From assembly GCA_020024325.1 (NCBI GenBank), contig JAHHTY010000070.1, positions 1-8,954 on the forward strand: a stretch of 8,954 bases of DNA, read 5' to 3'. This DNA is from Negativibacillus sp. Lineage in GTDB: Bacteria > Bacillota > Clostridia > Oscillospirales > Ruminococcaceae. Position 1 is the first letter of the stretch. Each line of letters begins with the position of its first letter. The notes under the pieces were generated by a model. That model made no database searches. It had not been told where the DNA came from and worked only from the letters and a program-made list of their open reading frames with translations. Made by a program: the position numbers and the translations under genes. Of this stretch, positions 5,942 through 8,954 are shown in pieces.

Positions 5942-7351
5942 ATGAAAGAGTATCAGCTTATTATCATCGGTGCCGGTCCCGGCGGATATGAAGCAGCCAT
6001 TCGGGCAGCACAGCTCGGTCTTTCCACTGCGTTGATAGAACGCCGTCAAGTGGGCGGAACTTGTTTAAACCGTGGCTGCATTCCAACTAAGGCAATGCTG
6101 CATTCCGCACAGTTATATAAAGAAACCTCTCATTTTGAGCTTTTAGGGCTTCATGCGGAGAATGTTTCCTTTGATTGGGAAAAAATTCATCAACGTAAAA
6201 ACGAAGTCGTTTCTAAATTACGCGGTGGCATTGAGCAGTTGATTAAGGCAAATAAAATTGACTTCTACTCTGCTAGTGCTACCATTGTTTCACCTCACGA
6301 GGTTCACCTTGATCAGGGAGAAGAAACCTGTCTGCACGGAGAAAATATCCTGATTGCAACCGGTTCTGTTCCGGCACGTCCACCTATTCCGGGACTGGAT
6401 TTACCAAATGTTGTTACCAGTGACGAATTGCTGGAAGATGAACATTTTACCCATGAGCTTGCAAAGGAAATTTTAATCATTGGCGGCGGTGTTATCGGTG
6501 TTGAATTTGCCAGTGTATTCTCTTCCTTTGGCAGCAAAGTAACCATCGTGGAGGCTTTGGACAGAATCTTGCCAACAATGGACCGCGAAATCTCCCAAAA
6601 CCTCAATATGATTCTCAAAAAACGTGGCATTGAAATTCACACCGGAGCAATGGTTGAAAAACTTGAGCAATCGGAAAATGGCTTGATTTGCCACTTTACC
6701 GAAAAAGAAAAAACTCAGCAGATTGCTGCACAGCAAGTTCTAGTTGCAATTGGCAGACGTGCTAATATTCAGGGATTATTCAGTGAGGACTTCTCTGTTG
6801 CCTGTGAGCGTGGTCATATTGTTACAGACGACAATTTCCGAACCAATGTGGATTCTATCTATGCTATTGGTGACGTAACCTCTAAAATTCAGCTGGCTCA
6901 TATGGCAAGTGCACAGGGCATCTGTGCTGTACACATCATCGCCGGAAAACAGCCTCCGATTGATCTTCGCACTGTTCCTGGCTGCATTTATACTGACCCT
7001 GAAATTGCTTCTGTCGGCATCACAGAGGAAGAGGCAAAACAGCAGTCTATTCCTATCAAAAAAGGAAAATTTATCATGTCCGGCAATGGCAGATCGCTGA
7101 TTGACGAACAAGAACGTGGCTTTATCAAAGTGCTGGCTCATAAAGAAACAGACGTTATTCTTGGGGCACAACTAATGTGTTCCAGAGCAACAGATCTGGT
7201 TGCCGAGCTTGCTACCGCTATTGTAAACGGGCTTACCACAGAACAGCTTGCGCAGGTGATTCGCCCGCATCCTACCTTTTGTGAAGCAGTTACTGAAGCT
7301 GTAGAAGACACACACTCTATGGCAATTCATCTTGCTCCTAAAAAACGTTAG
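5942..7351 (+). CDS. lpdA: Dihydrolipoyl dehydrogenase (L-protein)
   Basis: This FAD-dependent disulfide oxidoreductase reoxidises dihydrolipoyl-GcvH and reduces NAD+. The 469 residues are typical. In order: the FAD-binding GAGPGGYEAAIRAAQLGL (10-27); the redox disulfide GGTCLNRGCIPTK (38-50) with Cys41 and Cys46; the NAD-binding GGGVIGVEFASVF in the middle; YAIGDVTSKIQLAHMASAQG closing the FAD site; and the C-terminal HPTFCEAVTEA with active-site His443 and Glu448 at the dimer interface. There is no N-terminal lipoyl domain, unlike some L-proteins. GGAGG (5931-5935) is 6 nt before the ATG and the gap from lplA is 23 nt. Lpd enzymes also serve pyruvate and 2-oxoglutarate dehydrogenases, but no E1/E2 genes are present, so service to the glycine system is the best reading. 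Confidence 0.95.
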   Translation: MKEYQLIIIGAGPGGYEAAIRAAQLGLSTALIERRQVGGTCLNRGCIPTKAMLHSAQLYKETSHFELLGLHAENVSFDWEKIHQRKNEVVSKLRGGIEQLIKANKIDFYSASATIVSPHEVHLDQGEETCLHGENILIATGSVPARPPIPGLDLPNVVTSDELLEDEHFTHELAKEILIIGGGVIGVEFASVFSSFGSKVTIVEALDRILPTMDREISQNLNMILKKRGIEIHTGAMVEKLEQSENGLICHFTEKEKTQQIAAQQVLVAIGRRANIQGLFSEDFSVACERGHIVTDDNFRTNVDSIYAIGDVTSKIQLAHMASAQGICAVHIIAGKQPPIDLRTVPGCIYTDPEIASVGITEEEAKQQSIPIKKGKFIMSGNGRSLIDEQERGFIKVLAHKETDVILGAQLMCSRATDLVAELATAIVNGLTTEQLAQVIRPHPTFCEAVTEAVEDTHSMAIHLAPKKR

Positions 7352-7375
7352 TCCCTTTTATTTTAGTTTATTTTT

Positions 7376-7400
7376 CGGGGAAGTTATTTTTCTTCTTCCG
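7376..7400 (+). promoter_or_regulatory. Weak intergenic hairpin between lpdA and glyA
   Basis: In the 83-nt gap between lpdA and glyA, GGAAG (7379-7383) can pair with CTTCC (7395-7399) around an 11-nt pyrimidine-rich loop. The stem is short and is not followed by a T run, so I do not call it a terminator. It resembles the gcvT-gcvH hairpin in having a GGGGAAG left arm. I see no convincing promoter for glyA in this gap. Confidence 0.3.
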
Positions 7401-7434
7401 GTCATTTTATCCAAAATTATAAGGAGGCTTTTGC

Positions 7435-8676
7435 ATGGTAAAGGAAAATATGGACTTCATTACACAGTACGACCCTGAAGTGGGTAAGGCAATCGAAGCT
7501 GAATATGCTCGTCAAAAACGAAATATTGAGCTGATTGCTTCTGAAAACATTGTTTCTAAAGCTGTTATGGCTGCTATGGGAACAGTGTTAACAAACAAAT
7601 ATGCTGAGGGTTTTCCGAGTAAACGTTACTACGGCGGCTGCGAATGTGTTGATGTTGTAGAAAACATTGCCATCGAAAGAGCAAAAAAACTGTTTGGTGC
7701 TGATCACGCTTGTGTACAGCCACACTCTGGTGCAAGTGCAAACCTTGCTGTATATTTTGCACTGATTAAACCAGGCGATACCGTTTTAGGTTTAAATCTT
7801 GCCCATGGCGGTCATCTGACCCATGGCAGCCCTGTTAACCTTTCCGGTACATATTATAACTTTATCCCATACAGTTTGGATGAAACAGAACGCATCAATT
7901 ATGATAAGGTTCGTGAGCTGGCTTTAGAGCATAAACCAAAGCTGATTGTTGCCGGTGCTTCTGCATATCCGAGAGAAATCCGCTTTGACAAGTTTGCAGA
8001 GATTGCACACGAAGTTGGCGCATACCTCTTTGTTGATATGGCACACATTGCCGGTCTGGTTGCTGCCGGATTACATCAAAACCCCGTTCCATATGCAGAT
8101 GTTGTTACAACTACAACCCATAAAACACTGCGTGGTCCAAGAGGTGGCTTGATTCTTTGTAAAGAAGCTCTTGCAAAACAAATCAACAAAGCTGTTTTCC
8201 CTGGTACCCAAGGTGGTCCTTTGGAGCATATCATTGCTGCAAAAGCTGTTTGCTTTGGTGAAGCTTTAAAACCTGAATTTAAAGAATATCAGCAGCAGGT
8301 TATTAACAATGCTCAGGCATTGGCAAAGGCATTAACAGAAGAGGGTTTCCGTTTGGTTTCCGGCGGTACTGATAACCACCTGATTCTGATTGATTTGCAG
8401 AACATGAACATTACAGGTAAAGAGTTGGAAAAACGTCTTGACGAAGTTTATATCACTGCAAACAAAAATGCTATTCCAAATGATCCACAAAGTCCATTCA
8501 TCACCAGTGGTCTGCGTGTCGGTACTCCTGCTATTACCAGCCGTGGCTTTAAAGAAGAAGATATGCCTCAGATTGCTAAGTTTATCAAATTGGCTGCAAC
8601 CGATTTTGAAGCAAAAGCTGATGAAATTCGTGCCGGTGTTACTGCTCTTTGTGATAAATATCCGATCTATGAATAA
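7435..8676 (+). CDS. glyA: Serine hydroxymethyltransferase
   Basis: This PLP enzyme interconverts serine + THF with glycine + 5,10-methylene-THF, sharing both substrates with the cleavage system upstream. The 413 residues match bacterial GlyA. Motifs are IELIASENIVS (31-41), NKYAEGFPSKRYYGG (54-68), HSGASANLAVY (97-107), VDMAHIAGLVAAG with Asp201 and His204 (200-212), and VVTTTTHKTLRGPRGG with the PLP lysine Lys230 (223-238). AAGGAGG (7421-7427) lies 7 nt before the ATG at 7435; the alternative Met6 has no such site. It is the last gene, followed 10 nt later by a strong terminator. Placement with gcv genes allows two glycines to be turned into one serine with release of CO2 and ammonia, or the reverse. 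Confidence 0.97.
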   Translation: MVKENMDFITQYDPEVGKAIEAEYARQKRNIELIASENIVSKAVMAAMGTVLTNKYAEGFPSKRYYGGCECVDVVENIAIERAKKLFGADHACVQPHSGASANLAVYFALIKPGDTVLGLNLAHGGHLTHGSPVNLSGTYYNFIPYSLDETERINYDKVRELALEHKPKLIVAGASAYPREIRFDKFAEIAHEVGAYLFVDMAHIAGLVAAGLHQNPVPYADVVTTTTHKTLRGPRGGLILCKEALAKQINKAVFPGTQGGPLEHIIAAKAVCFGEALKPEFKEYQQQVINNAQALAKALTEEGFRLVSGGTDNHLILIDLQNMNITGKELEKRLDEVYITANKNAIPNDPQSPFITSGLRVGTPAITSRGFKEEDMPQIAKFIKLAATDFEAKADEIRAGVTALCDKYPIYE

Positions 8677-8686
8677 TTTTAAAATG

Positions 8687-8719
8687 AAAAACACAGCCCA
8701 TAAAGGGCTGTGTTTTTTT
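8687..8719 (+). terminator. Strong intrinsic terminator at the end of the gcv-glyA operon
   Basis: The perfect stem ACACAGCCC/GGGCTGTGT (8691-8699/8705-8713) with loop ATAAA is followed by TTTTTT, and four preceding A bases can extend the pairing into the T run (8687-8690). It begins 10 nt after the glyA stop. The A run on the left could make it work in both directions for a convergent neighbour. Confidence 0.95.
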
Positions 8720-8954
8720 ATTGGATTTATCATCTCAAATTTATGGTGATAATATTTTGCTAGCATAACTTTTAAATTAAGTTACACATGAGTATACTGT
8801 CCCCTTGAACTTTTTGTTTACTACTTATCAAATAAATTCTGTGCATTGTTTTTGGAGAAATAAAATATATTGACTACGCCATCTTTATTCAAATTGCAGC
8901 TGGGCTTAATCTATATTTCTACAAATACAGGATAATGCATCCTGCCATAATTAA
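8720..8954. other. Non-coding tail with no recognised gene
   Basis: No reading frame of useful length with a start and ribosome binding site is seen on either strand. Besides the hairpin at 8727-8752, there is a perfect 6-bp inverted repeat CAGGAT/ATCCTG (8928-8933/8939-8944), too near the edge to interpret. TTGACT at 8870-8875 looks like a -35 box but has no -10 box at the right distance. A stretch AGTATACTGTCCCCTTGAAC (8791-8810) is faintly like the end of an insertion sequence, without support from a transposase. Confidence 0.5.
8727..8752 (+). promoter_or_regulatory. Second hairpin just after the operon terminator
   Basis: TTATCATC (8727-8734) pairs with GGTGATAA (8745-8752) with one wobble, around a 10-nt loop. 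Only a short TATTTTG follows. It could be a back-up terminator or chance structure in AT-rich DNA. Confidence 0.3.

Noticed and set aside
7352..7434. Separate promoter for glyA
   Set aside because: No -35/-10 pair with acceptable spacing is visible in the 83-nt gap.
8332..8766. 144-codon minus-strand frame overlapping the 3' end of glyA and its terminator
   Set aside because: It is antisense to clearly conserved glyA codons, crosses the terminator hairpin and shows no recognisable family motif.
8870..8935. Possible small frame starting at TTG after a GGAG, and a possible promoter from TTGACT
   Set aside because: The frame has 21 codons, a non-ATG start and a 12-nt spacing from the GGAG; no -10 element lies 16-18 nt after TTGACT.

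Overview
The window holds one complete, same-strand glycine cleavage operon. The gene order is gcvT (T-protein), gcvH (H-protein), gcvPA and gcvPB (split P-protein), a lipoate-protein ligase (lplA), a dihydrolipoyl dehydrogenase (lpdA, L-protein) and glyA (serine hydroxymethyltransferase). All seven reading frames are intact, have near-normal family lengths and start 6-9 nt after a recognisable Shine-Dalgarno sequence. The low-to-middle GC coding sequence, the very AT-rich gaps, the strong AGGAGG-type ribosome binding sites, the split P-protein and the intrinsic terminators point to a Firmicute. A clostridial (Clostridia) anaerobe is my best guess, by inference; no taxonomic marker is present.

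Layout: 1-267 is AT-rich, non-coding DNA with only an AT inverted repeat. A textbook promoter (TTGACA, 17-nt spacer, TATAAT) at 268-296 starts a leader of about 220 nt. The leader ends in a 13-bp hairpin followed by a T run (485-523), just upstream of gcvT. Its parts are laid out like a glycine riboswitch: a GUUGAAGA leader segment, a stem, a UUGGACGAA linker, a CUCUG / CAGAG P1 helix that overlaps the terminator, and a CACCG-N5-GCAA core. However, the first aptamer is reduced to a plain hairpin and several bases normally near-invariant in the second aptamer are changed. I read it as a divergent, single-aptamer ('ghost' partner) glycine-riboswitch relative; this is the most interesting part of the window. 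Genes then run from 560 to 8676, with two short intergenic hairpins and a strong terminator at 8687-8719. The final 235 bases show no gene.

How the genes work together: GcvPA/GcvPB decarboxylate glycine and load aminomethyl onto the lipoyl arm of GcvH (Lys64). GcvT passes the one-carbon unit to tetrahydrofolate and releases ammonia. LpdA reoxidises dihydrolipoyl-GcvH with NAD+. GlyA joins the methylene-THF to a second glycine to make serine, or runs the reverse. LplA supplies the lipoyl group on GcvH from free lipoate. The set is therefore a self-contained glycine/serine/one-carbon module including its own cofactor loading, probably switched on by glycine through conditional termination in the leader. 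In an anaerobe the reactions could also run towards glycine synthesis; the sequence cannot decide the direction.
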